In this document: piece by piece, positions 1-7,263 of the stretch
Numbering within the stretch: position 1 is the first letter of the stretch
Layout of the letters: the number at the start of each line of letters is the position of its first letter
Source of the DNA: a virus
Reading direction: 5' to 3' (one strand)
Virus record (IMG/VR): IMGVR_UViG_3300021964_000382
Coordinates: 1 to 28,376 of that record
DNA length: 28,376 bases
Program-made: the position numbers and the translations under genes
The notes under the pieces: model-generated
The model's database searches: none
The model's input: the letters and a program-made list of their open reading frames with translations, nothing else
What the model was told of the DNA's origin: nothing

Positions 1-1287
1 ATCCAACTCAGTAAACTCTTCTACGAAAGATTCTTAAGTGATGGTGAGATAACTCTATTCTCACCTCATGATGTTCCAGGATTGTACGATGCCTTTGGTA
101 CACCTGAGTTTGACGAGATGTATGAGAAGTATGAGAGAGCAACTTCAGTACCCAAAAAGAAAGTAAGTGCTAGAGAACTGATTACTGATTTGCTCAAAGA
201 AAGAGCAGAAACAGGTCGTATCTATATTATGAATATCGATCACTCTAACAGTCATAGTTCTTTCTTAGATAAAGTCAATATGAGTAATCTATGTCAAGAG
301 ATCACTTTACCCACAGTTCCATTAGAACATATTGATGGAGAGGGTGAAATTGCTTTATGTATTCTCTCAGCAATTAATGTGGGTACACTTAAAGATGATC
401 TTTCCGAATTACCTAATCTATGTGAATTGGCAGTACGAGGATTAGAAGAAGTTATAGATTACCAAAGATATCCTGTCGTTGCTGCTGAACGATCTACTAA
501 GTCTAGAAGATCATTAGGAATAGGATACATTGGTCTTGCTCATTACTTAGCAAGACATAAAGTTAAGTATGATGATCCACAAGCATGGAAAATTGTTCAC
601 GATCTTACCGAATCATTCCAGTATCATTTACTTAAAGCATCTAATGAATTAGCAAAAGAAAAGGGTACATGCGAAGGATACGAAAGAACAAAATACAGTC
701 AGGGATTACTTCCTATAGATCATTATAAGAAAGAAGTTGATGATCTTGTAGCACCCAAGTACAATTGTGATTGGAATGCTTTAAGAAAAGATATTAAAGA
801 ACACGGACTAAGACATTCTACACTTACAGCACAAATGCCTAGTGAGTCATCATCTGTAGTATCTAATGAGACAAATGGTATTGAACCACCAAGAGATTTC
901 TTATCTGTTAAGAAGTCAAAGAAAGGACCATTGAAACAAATCGTTCCTGGATATAAAAAGTTAATGTCTTATTACACTTTGCTATGGGATATGCCTAACA
1001 ATGATGGGTACATTAAAGTGGTGGCAGTAATGCAGAAGTTCTTTGATCAAGCAATTTCAGGTAATTGGTCATACAATCCTGAGAACTATGATAACAACGA
1101 AGTACCTATTTCTAGTATGGCAACTGACTTACTCAATACATATAAGTATGGATGGAAAACTTCATATTATCAAAACACTTATGATATGAAGACAGATGAT
1201 AGTGTGGTTGAAGAAGTAGAGGTTATAAATACACCTGCTTCTGAAGACCCATTTGAACAGGAAGAATGTGATGCGTGCAATATCTAG
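1..1287 (+). CDS. nrdA: Ribonucleoside-diphosphate reductase, large (alpha) subunit, class Ia; 5' end outside window
   Basis: This is the C-terminal part of the large subunit of aerobic class Ia ribonucleotide reductase, which reduces ribonucleoside diphosphates to dNDPs for phage DNA synthesis. The frame is open from base 1, so the gene starts upstream. The active-site block NLCQE (Cys at 292-294, Glu at 298-300) and the partner cysteine in EIALC (358-360) match E. coli C439, E441 and C462. The block MPSESSS...NGIEPPR and the radical-transfer pair of tyrosines in SYYQNTYD are present. The protein ends in CDACNI, like the redox-active C-terminal cysteine pair that glutaredoxin or thioredoxin recharges. 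A glutaredoxin lies 2.2 kb downstream. The end overlaps the next gene by 17 bases. Identity is very secure; only the N-terminal part, with any ATP cone, cannot be seen. Confidence 0.97.
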   Translation: MQLSKLFYERFLSDGEITLFSPHDVPGLYDAFGTPEFDEMYEKYERATSVPKKKVSARELITDLLKERAETGRIYIMNIDHSNSHSSFLDKVNMSNLCQEITLPTVPLEHIDGEGEIALCILSAINVGTLKDDLSELPNLCELAVRGLEEVIDYQRYPVVAAERSTKSRRSLGIGYIGLAHYLARHKVKYDDPQAWKIVHDLTESFQYHLLKASNELAKEKGTCEGYERTKYSQGLLPIDHYKKEVDDLVAPKYNCDWNALRKDIKEHGLRHSTLTAQMPSESSSVVSNETNGIEPPRDFLSVKKSKKGPLKQIVPGYKKLMSYYTLLWDMPNNDGYIKVVAVMQKFFDQAISGNWSYNPENYDNNEVPISSMATDLLNTYKYGWKTSYYQNTYDMKTDDSVVEEVEVINTPASEDPFEQEECDACNI

Positions 1288-2149
1288 AGTATTGAACAAA
1301 GAAGGAATAACACCTACTGCCGAAACCTTTAGACGCAATAGATTTGTAGTTCTTAGAAACTTTATTCCTCAGGGAATGATAGAATTCGCAAGGCACTGTT
1401 GGTTGAGAACTGAAAATTCCCAAGAATGGGGTAGTTCTAAGCAACAAGAACGATCAGTTGTAGATACACCTGATGGTGCTGGTAAACAAATAGAATATGT
1501 ATCAGAGCATATGGCAAATGTTCCTTTTGGCGAAGCAATGTTGCTAATGTTGAAAGAACCTTTACAAGATGCATTAGAATTAGAACTAGTACCAACTTAC
1601 AGTTTTGCTAGAACATACTTTAGAGATGCTAAATTATTTGGGCATACAGATAGACCAAGTTGTGAAGTGTCTATGACATTCCCCATAGAATATGAAACAG
1701 ATGACAAGAAACCATGGTCAATATGGGTATTAGCAGATCAAAATTATGTGGGTGTTGATTACCAAGAAGCATGGGATACAGTACAAGGTAAAAACTTTGA
1801 AGAAAGATTTAAGATGGGTGCTGCGAGAGTCTATCTTGAACCTGGAGATGTATTAGCATATCAAGGATGTAATGCTATACACTGGAGAGATAAACTTGTC
1901 GGCAAATATTCTAGACATATTTTTACTCACTATGTTGATAAGAATGGTCCTCTATTTAATGGTTGCAATGAATTAGCATTTGATGGTAGACGAAGTATCT
2001 ATGATGATCATGACCATTCTACGATAGCAGAACAAAGAAAAAACAAATATGGAGCAGAACTGAATAAAAGAGGTGAGGTTGCTATGCGTGCATGTGCAAA
2101 CATAACAGATCCTCATACTAACGAAGCAATATTACATGACGATATTTAA
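1271..2149 (+). CDS. 2OG-Fe(II) oxygenase-like protein between nrdA and nrdB
   Basis: A 292-residue protein of the iron/2-oxoglutarate dioxygenase fold. The facial triad is visible as H125-x-D127 (in FGHTDRPS) and H204 (in AIHWRD), with R215 (YSRHIF) as the likely 2OG carboxylate anchor, and GDVLAYQG just before the distal His. The substrate is unknown. ATG 1271 is chosen because AGGAAG lies 6 bases upstream; upstream TTG (1253) and GTG (1268) codons are weaker alternatives. It overlaps nrdA by 17 bases and nrdB by 14, so it is translationally coupled inside the ribonucleotide reductase operon. That position suggests co-expression with dNTP synthesis, but no direct role in it is shown. The C-terminal 70 residues beyond the core are charged and unrecognised. 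Confidence 0.8.
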   Translation: MRAISRVLNKEGITPTAETFRRNRFVVLRNFIPQGMIEFARHCWLRTENSQEWGSSKQQERSVVDTPDGAGKQIEYVSEHMANVPFGEAMLLMLKEPLQDALELELVPTYSFARTYFRDAKLFGHTDRPSCEVSMTFPIEYETDDKKPWSIWVLADQNYVGVDYQEAWDTVQGKNFEERFKMGAARVYLEPGDVLAYQGCNAIHWRDKLVGKYSRHIFTHYVDKNGPLFNGCNELAFDGRRSIYDDHDHSTIAEQRKNKYGAELNKRGEVAMRACANITDPHTNEAILHDDI

Positions 2150-3233
2150 CAGAAAAAAAGTCAACTTCCTAAAAGAACCGATGTTCTTTGGCGAAGCACT
2201 TAATACTCAGAGGTTCGATGAATTCAAATATCCAATCTTTGATAAACTCACGCAAACACAATTAGGATACTTTTGGAGACCAGAAGAAGTATCATTACAA
2301 AAAGATAGAAATGATTATCAGCAACTGAATGATGCTCAAAAGCACATCTTCACTTCTAATCTTAAATACCAAACATTGTTAGACAGTGTACAAGGTAGAG
2401 GTCCAGCAATAGCATTGTTGCCTTACACTACACTGCCTGAATTAGAAGCATGTATTATTGCTTGGGACTTTATGGAAACTATACATTCTAGATCGTATAC
2501 ATATATGATAAAGAATCTATATCCTAATCCTAGTGATGTATTTGATACCATACTAGAAGAGGAAGCAATACTCAAACGAGCAAAAAGTGTAACAAAAGCA
2601 TACGATGATTTTATAGACACAGCAAAAAGATTTGATATTGGACATAAGATAGATAAAGAAGAGTTGTACACCAAGTTATATCTAACACTCATAAGTATAA
2701 ACATTTTAGAAGGAATTAGATTTTTTGTTTCTTTTGCCTGTACTTTTGGATTTGGGGAACTGCGACTCATGGAAGGATCAGCGAAGATTATATCATTGAT
2801 CGCCAGAGATGAATCTCAACATCTGGCAGTATCACAGCATATCATTAAGAACTACATGAAGTCTGAGAATGACAAACTTATGTTAAAAGTTATTAAAGAT
2901 CAACAAGATACTGTATACAAAATGTATGAGGAAGCAGTAGATCAGGAAAAAGAATGGGCAGAATTTTTGTTCCAAAAGGGAAGTATGATAGGACTGAGTG
3001 CTTCCCTTCTTGGATCATATGTAGAGTTTATTGCTAACAAGCGATTAAGAGCATTGGGTATGGATGCTATATACAACATACCACAAAACAACAATCCATT
3101 ACCATGGACACAACATTGGTTATCTAGTAGAGGATTACAAAATGCTCCACAGGAAACTGAGATAGAGTCTTATGTAATGGGTGGTATTAAACAAGATGTA
3201 ACAAATGAAACTTTTAAAGGATTTAAATTATGA
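2136..3233 (+). CDS. nrdB: Ribonucleoside-diphosphate reductase, small (beta) subunit, class Ia
   Basis: A 365-residue radical-generating subunit that pairs with NrdA. The di-iron ligands are visible: D83 (LDSVQGR), E114 and H117 (METIH), E192 (EGIRFF), E226 and H229 (RDESQH). The radical tyrosine Y121 is in HSRSYTY, equivalent to E. coli Y122, so this is a true tyrosyl-radical class Ia enzyme. Length and motif order match the family. The C-terminal tail, which in the family docks onto NrdA, is present (ends KGFKL). The start overlaps the oxygenase gene by 14 bases, and the stop overlaps the next start as ATGA. Confidence 0.98.
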   Translation: MTIFNRKKVNFLKEPMFFGEALNTQRFDEFKYPIFDKLTQTQLGYFWRPEEVSLQKDRNDYQQLNDAQKHIFTSNLKYQTLLDSVQGRGPAIALLPYTTLPELEACIIAWDFMETIHSRSYTYMIKNLYPNPSDVFDTILEEEAILKRAKSVTKAYDDFIDTAKRFDIGHKIDKEELYTKLYLTLISINILEGIRFFVSFACTFGFGELRLMEGSAKIISLIARDESQHLAVSQHIIKNYMKSENDKLMLKVIKDQQDTVYKMYEEAVDQEKEWAEFLFQKGSMIGLSASLLGSYVEFIANKRLRALGMDAIYNIPQNNNPLPWTQHWLSSRGLQNAPQETEIESYVMGGIKQDVTNETFKGFKL

Positions 3234-3460
3234 GCAGAGAATATGACAAGGTAGTAAACATTCAAGAAGGACCAATGACTAGTGTGGCATTCCCTAATGG
3301 TATTGAAGATACAAAAGATGTTTTACGCAGAGAGATTATTACCACAAGAGTGGTTGATGGTTATCTAACTGAAGAAAAAGTTGTAAGAGACTATACTGCA
3401 TTTGGTGACTACAATGATGTGACAACGATTAGAAGAATAGTAGAGGTCAAAAATGCCTAA
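3230..3460 (+). CDS. Small protein of unknown function in the nrd operon
   Basis: A 76-residue protein that I do not recognise. It is charged and mostly beta-like by pattern, with repeated V/T/R stretches (REIITTRVVDG, EEKVVRDY), no cysteines and no membrane segment. It starts at ATG 3230 inside the last codons of nrdB (ATGA overlap) and runs 8 bases into the glutaredoxin gene, so it is translated as part of the nrdA-nrdB-glutaredoxin run. The tight coupling makes it a real gene. Any role in ribonucleotide reduction is only a guess from position. Confidence 0.75.
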   Translation: MSREYDKVVNIQEGPMTSVAFPNGIEDTKDVLRREIITTRVVDGYLTEEKVVRDYTAFGDYNDVTTIRRIVEVKNA

Positions 3461-3707
3461 GAAAAAACAAGCAGAAGTTGTGATCTATAGTAAAGACAAC
3501 TGCCCTTATTGTGTAAGAGCAGAAGATGCTGCAAGATCACAAGGATTTACCATAGAAGTTAAGAAACTGGACGAGGACTTTACCAGAGAGCAACTCTTTG
3601 AAGAGTTTCCAGAAGCAAGAACATTCCCACAAATTATTTTCAAAGGTGAAAAGATAGGTGGTTATGATGCTTTAATCGGTCAAATCAATAAAACGCAAAG
3701 AACTTAA
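3453..3707 (+). CDS. Glutaredoxin
   Basis: An 84-residue glutaredoxin with the dithiol active site CPYC (C17, C20), the cis-proline region TFPQ (P59) and the glutathione-binding GGYD motif. In T4-like phages such proteins supply electrons to ribonucleotide reductase; T4 calls its version nrdC. The position directly after nrdA and nrdB supports the same role here. It starts inside the preceding small gene, and its TAA shares one base with the ATG of the next gene. Function is secure. The symbol is withheld because T4 nrdC is a more divergent thioredoxin/glutaredoxin hybrid. Confidence 0.93.
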   Translation: MPKKKQAEVVIYSKDNCPYCVRAEDAARSQGFTIEVKKLDEDFTREQLFEEFPEARTFPQIIFKGEKIGGYDALIGQINKTQRT

Positions 3708-3886
3708 TGGTATCATTAACAGACACATATTCGCGATATCTTATACATTGTGATGAATGTGATGCTGATTGTTCTATTGAACACAATCTTAGATTACCTT
3801 ATCAATTACATTTTTGCCCATTCTGTGGCAGCCAACTAGATCTGGAGGACGGAGTCGACGAGAACGAAAGTTATTACGACGAGTAG
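3707..3886 (+). CDS. Small zinc-ribbon protein
   Basis: A 59-residue protein with two knuckles, HCDEC at residues 14-18 and FCPFCG at 36-41, about 20 residues apart. This is the layout of a single zinc ribbon. The C-terminal 15 residues are strongly acidic. The start ATG overlaps the stop of the glutaredoxin gene by one base, and its TAG is followed at once by the ATG of the RuvC-like gene, so it fills the gap exactly. Such ribbons often bind nucleic acid or act as protein adaptors; which applies here is unknown. Confidence 0.82.
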   Translation: MVSLTDTYSRYLIHCDECDADCSIEHNLRLPYQLHFCPFCGSQLDLEDGVDENESYYDE

Positions 3887-4468
3887 ATGAATATTGTTGG
3901 CATAGACTATGCCATGGGTTGTCCAGCAATCTGTGGTTATACAGGTGGTGAGTTTAATTTTGAAAACTGCACCTTCCATTATCTTATAGATAAAAAAAAC
4001 CCACCATTCGCGAATAACATTATTGGGGATACAAAACCTGATTATGTCTCACAAGAGGAGCGATTCGATTGGATATCAACATGGGCACTATCTCAAGTGC
4101 TTTGTTATAATCCTGATCTAGTTGTGCTAGAGGACTACAGTTTCGGAAGTAAAGGACGAGTGTTTCACATTGCTGAAAACACTGGACTGCTAAAACACAA
4201 ACTGTTTAAGACGAATATTCCCTTTATAGTAGTAGCACCTACAAAGATAAAGAAATTTGCTACTAACAAAGGGAATGCAAACAAAGATCTAATGTATGAA
4301 AAGTTTACAGAACTAGAAGGCATAGATCTCAAAAAACTATTAGATACAGAAGTAGAACATCCTATTTCTGATATCGTTGACTCATTTTACTTAGCAAAAT
4401 ATGGATATAGCGAACTTATTAGACAAAGCGAACTGTCTATGCGTGATGAAAACAATCTCGCCAAGTGA
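3887..4468 (+). CDS. RuvC-like Holliday junction resolvase / RNase H-fold nuclease
   Basis: A 193-residue protein with the RuvC pattern of acidic residues on an RNase H fold: D7 at the end of strand 1 (VGIDYA), E81 (VVLEDYSF), and D161 with D164 in HPISDIVDSFYLA. The conserved PTKIKKFAT block before a Lys/Asn-rich stretch also fits RuvC, where it precedes the last catalytic helix. In the phage it would cut branched DNA made by recombination-dependent replication before packaging. T4 uses the unrelated gp49 for this task, whereas many marine T4-like phages carry a RuvC-type protein. The 3' end overlaps the next gene by 23 bases. Confidence 0.85.
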   Translation: MNIVGIDYAMGCPAICGYTGGEFNFENCTFHYLIDKKNPPFANNIIGDTKPDYVSQEERFDWISTWALSQVLCYNPDLVVLEDYSFGSKGRVFHIAENTGLLKHKLFKTNIPFIVVAPTKIKKFATNKGNANKDLMYEKFTELEGIDLKKLLDTEVEHPISDIVDSFYLAKYGYSELIRQSELSMRDENNLAK

Positions 4469-5027
4469 CGAAGAAGTAGATACTCTCATATCAGAAGGAA
4501 CTTCATCATTGACAGATTTCTATGATGCTTATGCAGGTAGAAGTGTGCCTGAGTTAAAATTCCAACCTGATGCTTATTATTCTACAAATTACTTTCTTAC
4601 AGCATCAGATAACTTTCCCATTGAACCTCCTTTCATGGTGAAGGCAAACATCGATGCTTTTCCTATGCTTCATTCAAATGATGTATCTTCCTTTCTTAAG
4701 AAATACTTTAATCTAGATACCGATTTTGCTTGGTCTGAATATGGTTGGAGAAATCAAGTTCAATGGCATTCCGATTATCATCCTAATGGTATAGATGAAT
4801 TCACTGATCCATTAATCTTACCATTAAGTTCAGATTGGACTTTTCAAGTTAAAAGCAAATCTGGCAAAATACATTCACTCAAAGTTGAGAAATACAAACC
4901 CTTTATATTCGATGGTTCTCTGCAGCATACAGTACCATTAGACAAACAAAATCCAGCCAAGTTCATATCCCTCAGATTCTTTGGTAATTTTAGATCAATC
5001 GTAGAACACTACAAAAATAATTTGTAA
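4446..5027 (+). CDS. 2OG-Fe(II) oxygenase-like / cupin-fold protein
   Basis: A 193-residue protein with an H108-x-D110 motif (QWHSDYH), a distal H161 (GSLQHTVP) and R177 (ISLRFFG). These positions match the iron and 2-oxoglutarate ligands of the 2OG-Fe(II) superfamily. Its block DPLILPLS followed by a strand pair before the distal His resembles the same region of the tandem proteins at 22269 and 22870, so the three probably form one family. ATG 4446 is chosen; GTG 4443 and ATG 4401 are in frame upstream but would lengthen the overlap with the RuvC-like gene. There is no clear Shine-Dalgarno, so translation is probably coupled. Substrate unknown. Confidence 0.65.
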   Translation: MKTISPSDEEVDTLISEGTSSLTDFYDAYAGRSVPELKFQPDAYYSTNYFLTASDNFPIEPPFMVKANIDAFPMLHSNDVSSFLKKYFNLDTDFAWSEYGWRNQVQWHSDYHPNGIDEFTDPLILPLSSDWTFQVKSKSGKIHSLKVEKYKPFIFDGSLQHTVPLDKQNPAKFISLRFFGNFRSIVEHYKNNL

Positions 5028-5033
5028 AAAGAC

Positions 5034-5063
5034 TTTACGACACCCCTCGTTTTTTAGTATGAT
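5034..5063 (+). promoter_or_regulatory. Sigma70-like (early-type) promoter, copy 1
   Basis: TTTACG (5034-5039) and TATGAT (5058-5063) are separated by 18 bases. The spacer begins ACACCCCTCG and ends in a T run plus AG. The whole block, including its spacer, recurs at 5324, 7878 and 10261. It lies in a gene gap just upstream of a well-spaced ribosome binding site (AAAGGAG, 5087-5093). A start near 5070 would give a leader of about 28 bases. Confidence 0.75.
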
Positions 5064-5097
5064 TATAATACTAGGAAAAAACATTAAAGGAGTGAAT

Positions 5098-5313
5098 ATG
5101 TCAAACTTAGCAAATGAAACAACCCTCGAAAGAATCTTCGACGAGGTCTCAGAAATGAACACTGGAAACATTCTAAGAGAATTAGATGGTGGTGTTAGCA
5201 GACCTGGATTGTGTGAATCTTTCGATATGAGAGTAGCAATGACTGATAGAAATAAAGTTATTGATCTACTCGTTAACAAAAGATTTGAAGAATTACCTGA
5301 TGGTCCCTTTTAA
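5098..5313 (+). CDS. Small protein of unknown function, first gene after promoter 1
   Basis: A 71-residue soluble, acidic protein that I do not recognise. ATG 5098 is chosen because AAAGGAG lies five bases upstream; an in-frame ATG at 5059 falls inside the promoter -10 region and is rejected. The gene stands alone between two promoters of the same type and ends inside a short hairpin (5305-5323). A small protein behind its own strong promoter fits an early host-takeover product, but this is inference. Confidence 0.75.
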   Translation: MSNLANETTLERIFDEVSEMNTGNILRELDGGVSRPGLCESFDMRVAMTDRNKVIDLLVNKRFEELPDGPF

Positions 5314-5323
5314 TAAAAAAGGG
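5305..5323 (+). terminator. Short hairpin over the stop codon, possible weak terminator
   Basis: CCCTTTT (5305-5311) pairs perfectly with AAAAGGG (5317-5323) around a five-base loop that holds most of the stop codon. Only three T follow, so termination would be weak. A second small stem, TACCA/TGGTA (5326-5330 and 5334-5338), followed by C and six T, lies directly downstream inside the next promoter spacer and may complete the terminator. Confidence 0.4.
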
Positions 5324-5353
5324 TTTACCACACTGGTACTTTTTTAGTATGAT
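5324..5353 (+). promoter_or_regulatory. Sigma70-like (early-type) promoter, copy 2
   Basis: TTTACC (5324-5329) and TATGAT (5348-5353) with an 18-base spacer that starts ACAC and ends in a T run plus AG, as in the other copies. The spacer middle differs (TGGTA replaces CCTCG). It stands upstream of the candidate structured RNA and the small membrane protein gene at 5512, about 160 bases from the first convincing start codon, which implies a long leader or a separate RNA. Confidence 0.7.
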
Positions 5354-5356
5354 TAA

Positions 5357-5487
5357 CTTGATGATTGATAAACTGATAACGGAAATTGCTAGTCTGCTAT
5401 GGGATCGGGATCAATCAAGAATCAAAAGTGAGGTTTCTGGCGTCTTCGGACTAGGGCAAAATGCCACTGTTAACCTCACACCCTTTT
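5357..5487 (+). ncRNA. Candidate structured RNA or leader with terminator-like 3' hairpin
   Basis: The 200-base gap after promoter 2 holds no convincing gene but strong potential structure. GATTGAT (5363-5369) pairs with ATCAATC (5410-5416), extended by CTT (5357-5359) and AAG (5417-5419) across a three-base bulge. A second domain has GTGAGGTT (5428-5435) pairing with AACCTCAC (5472-5479), an inner TGGC/GCCA helix (5438-5441 and 5463-5466), and GTC/GAC closing a TTCG tetraloop (5442-5451) with the stable C(UUCG)G form. A run of six T begins four bases after the outer stem. It could be a short regulatory RNA ending near 5489 or an attenuating leader of the gene at 5512. It matches no riboswitch class I can name. 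Confidence 0.5.
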
Positions 5488-5511
5488 TTAATTTATTATG
5501 TAGGAGTGAAA

Positions 5512-5700
5512 ATGAAAGAAATTGAAATAACAAAATTAAACCAAGACTACTTTGATAAGACTATCAAAAAGTTGAGAGCGATTGATAGTGAGATCAATAA
5601 AACTAATAAGATGCTACAAATTGCCTTTGGCATTTACTTGTTTGCATCAGGTTTCTTACTAGCAGTCATTATGTTTGACTTAGGTATCATGGTCTTATGA
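5512..5700 (+). CDS. Small single-pass membrane protein
   Basis: A 62-residue protein with a charged, helical N-terminal half (residues 1-34) and one hydrophobic segment at about 37-60 (AFGIYLFASGFLLAVIMF), so it probably sits in the inner membrane by its C-terminus. ATG 5512 follows TAGGAGTGAAA, a good ribosome binding site. The in-frame ATG at 5461 lies inside the hairpin described above and is rejected. The stop overlaps the next start (ATGA). Function unknown. Confidence 0.7.
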   Translation: MKEIEITKLNQDYFDKTIKKLRAIDSEINKTNKMLQIAFGIYLFASGFLLAVIMFDLGIMVL

Positions 5701-6233
5701 TTAAAGTTATCTACTTAGATATGGATGGAGTACTCGCTGACTTCAAATCTGGAGTCGAGAACATGCTTTCAGTAGTAATAGAAAATGACCATCAAGGTCA
5801 TTTGGCATATGATGCTCAAAAAGAAAAACTGACTTCTCATAGATTATTCAGACATTTGGATGTTTATCCAGATATGTTTGAATTGGTGCAGTTCTGCAGA
5901 TCACTTAAAGATAGTCATGGTATCCGAACTGAGATATTAACAGCAACAGGTTCTATCAATAGAGAGATCGTGGTTAAAGACAAAAGAGAATGGATTGACG
6001 AATGGGTTGATCCGAACATGATTGTTAACTGCGTAGAAAAGGGTGGATCTAAAAGAGGATTTGCTCAACCTGGATATCTGTTAGTTGATGACAGGAAATC
6101 AAACATCAAATCATTTACCGATGTCGGTGGGTTAGGAATCTTACATATCTCGGGAGATTCTAAATCCACCATTGATCAAATCAAGTCTATGCTTGATCCT
6201 GATTATGATCCTAATCAAAAGGAACTTTTTTGA
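5697..6233 (+). CDS. HAD-family 5'(3')-deoxyribonucleotidase-like phosphatase
   Basis: A 178-residue HAD-superfamily protein. Motif I is D8-M-D10-G (YLDMDGVLADF), motif II is LTATG (about 81-85), a basic motif III lies near K95-R97, and motif IV is LVDDRKSN (D131, D132). The small size and DMDGVLADF motif fit the nucleotidase (NT5C-like) branch, which removes phosphate from (deoxy)nucleoside monophosphates. In a phage this would recycle nucleotides from degraded host DNA or shape the dNTP pool, in keeping with the nrd genes upstream. It overlaps both neighbours by four bases. Confidence 0.8.
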   Translation: MIKVIYLDMDGVLADFKSGVENMLSVVIENDHQGHLAYDAQKEKLTSHRLFRHLDVYPDMFELVQFCRSLKDSHGIRTEILTATGSINREIVVKDKREWIDEWVDPNMIVNCVEKGGSKRGFAQPGYLLVDDRKSNIKSFTDVGGLGILHISGDSKSTIDQIKSMLDPDYDPNQKELF

Positions 6234-6469
6234 ATACACGTGAAAGGTCAGTTGCCAGAGAAACATCATGGATTGTTTTTTCTGGCACTGTTATTAATTA
6301 TCCTTTGCAACTTTTGTGCTTATGGGTTATTATTGACCATTGGGACATAACAAGTGCTTTCTGGATAGGCACATACACTACATTAATGATGACTGTATTC
6401 GCATGGTTGCGAGTATATGCTGTGAGAGATTATCATGACCGAAAAGAGAAACGAAAACGAATGTCTTGA
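6230..6469 (+). CDS. Small two-pass membrane protein, TTG start
   Basis: A 79-residue protein with two predicted membrane helices (about 14-34 and 40-60) and a very basic C-terminus (RDYHDRKEKRKRMS). No ATG is available near the 5' end. TTG 6230 overlaps the stop of the nucleotidase gene (TTGA) and has AAAAGGAAC upstream, so it is the likely start. The pattern of a polar entry, helix, short turn, helix and RxYxxR tail resembles small phage membrane proteins of unknown function. It overlaps the next zinc-ribbon gene by 35 bases. Confidence 0.65.
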   Translation: MNTRERSVARETSWIVFSGTVINYPLQLLCLWVIIDHWDITSAFWIGTYTTLMMTVFAWLRVYAVRDYHDRKEKRKRMS

Positions 6470-6575
6470 TTGCGGATATAAATATACTAGTCCTTTGAAT
6501 AATGACACATGTATAGAGTGTCAACAAACAGGGGATGAGGAAAGATATGCCGACAAAGAATATCAAGTTGCCTAG
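6435..6575 (+). CDS. Tiny zinc-ribbon protein
   Basis: A 46-residue protein with two CxxC knuckles, ECLDCG (C10, C13) and CIEC (C26, C29), 12 residues apart, then an acidic tail. It starts at ATG 6435 inside the 3' end of the membrane protein gene and overlaps the sulfotransferase-like gene by 29 bases. Without it there would be an 80-base gap. The knuckle pattern makes it credible despite its size. It may bind nucleic acid or a protein partner. Confidence 0.65.
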   Translation: MTEKRNENECLDCGYKYTSPLNNDTCIECQQTGDEERYADKEYQVA

Positions 6576-7263
6576 ATACGCAGTTTTTGCTAAACCAAGA
6601 ACATCATCAGTAGTTCTACAAGAACTGCTTAAATCAGTTTGGGAATCTAAGTATAGAAAACTAGATATAGATGAGATGATGTGGTGTAATGGCAGAGGTG
6701 TGTCATTATACAGAACAGGCATAGGCACATTCTTTGAAGATTGCCCTGAAGATTTCCCACCTTTTAAAATTGAAGCATGTAATGTGCTTTCCGAGCATAT
6801 GCCTTTCCTAGAAACATTTGTTCACAATAACAATTACATACCAATCTTTATAGATAGAGATAAACTCGAGTTGTTAACAAGTTTTTACATATCCAGTCTC
6901 ACATACTTTCATGATTATGGTATTAATAAGCAAAGAAACTTTGCCACTCCTCCTGTTACAGGATCAAGGAAAGAAGAATTCTTTTCTTGGAGTATAGATG
7001 AAAGACTAGAAAGACTAAAAGAAATTGTAAACATAGTTCTTGTTTTCCATGATAGAGATAAATCTATAAGAGCAAAGTTTCCTAATCATGTAGTGTTAAA
7101 TCATGAGGACTTTAAAGATGATGTTCCTTCTGCTTTACAATTACTTGATATAGAATTAGAGGAACCAATATCATATATGCCACTAACTAAAAAATCTAAA
7201 CACTTTGAAATATCAACAGAAGAGAAGATAGCATTGGCAGAATTCGCAGAGTTAATGACATGA
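6547..7263 (+). CDS. Sulfotransferase-like protein
   Basis: A 238-residue protein with features of the PAPS-dependent sulfotransferase fold. The N-terminal strand and loop YAVFAKPRTSS (residues 11-21) is a 5'-phosphosulfate-binding loop of the PRxxS type. IFIDRDKLELLTSFYISS (about 100-117) fits the 3'-phosphate-binding strand and helix with R104 and S116. NHEDF near residue 180 fits the Y/NxxL-type motif of the family. ATG 6547 is chosen because GAGGAAAG stands just upstream; ATG 6535 is in frame. The acceptor is unknown. A clearer sulfotransferase is at 15098. Confidence 0.6.
   Translation: MPTKNIKLPRYAVFAKPRTSSVVLQELLKSVWESKYRKLDIDEMMWCNGRGVSLYRTGIGTFFEDCPEDFPPFKIEACNVLSEHMPFLETFVHNNNYIPIFIDRDKLELLTSFYISSLTYFHDYGINKQRNFATPPVTGSRKEEFFSWSIDERLERLKEIVNIVLVFHDRDKSIRAKFPNHVVLNHEDFKDDVPSALQLLDIELEEPISYMPLTKKSKHFEISTEEKIALAEFAELMT

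Noticed and set aside
5059-5097. Upstream in-frame ATG of the small gene at 5098
   Set aside because: It overlaps the -10 box of promoter 1, so it could not be translated from that promoter; ATG 5098 has AAAGGAG.
5461-5511. Upstream in-frame ATG of the small membrane gene
   Set aside because: It sits in the loop and stem of the predicted hairpin and has no ribosome binding site, whereas ATG 5512 has TAGGAGTG at good spacing.
6477-6484. Exact TATAAATA box
   Set aside because: It falls within the codons of the zinc-ribbon gene (Gly-Tyr-Lys-Tyr) next to its first knuckle. About three such octamers are expected by chance on one strand in DNA this AT-rich, so it is not called as a promoter.
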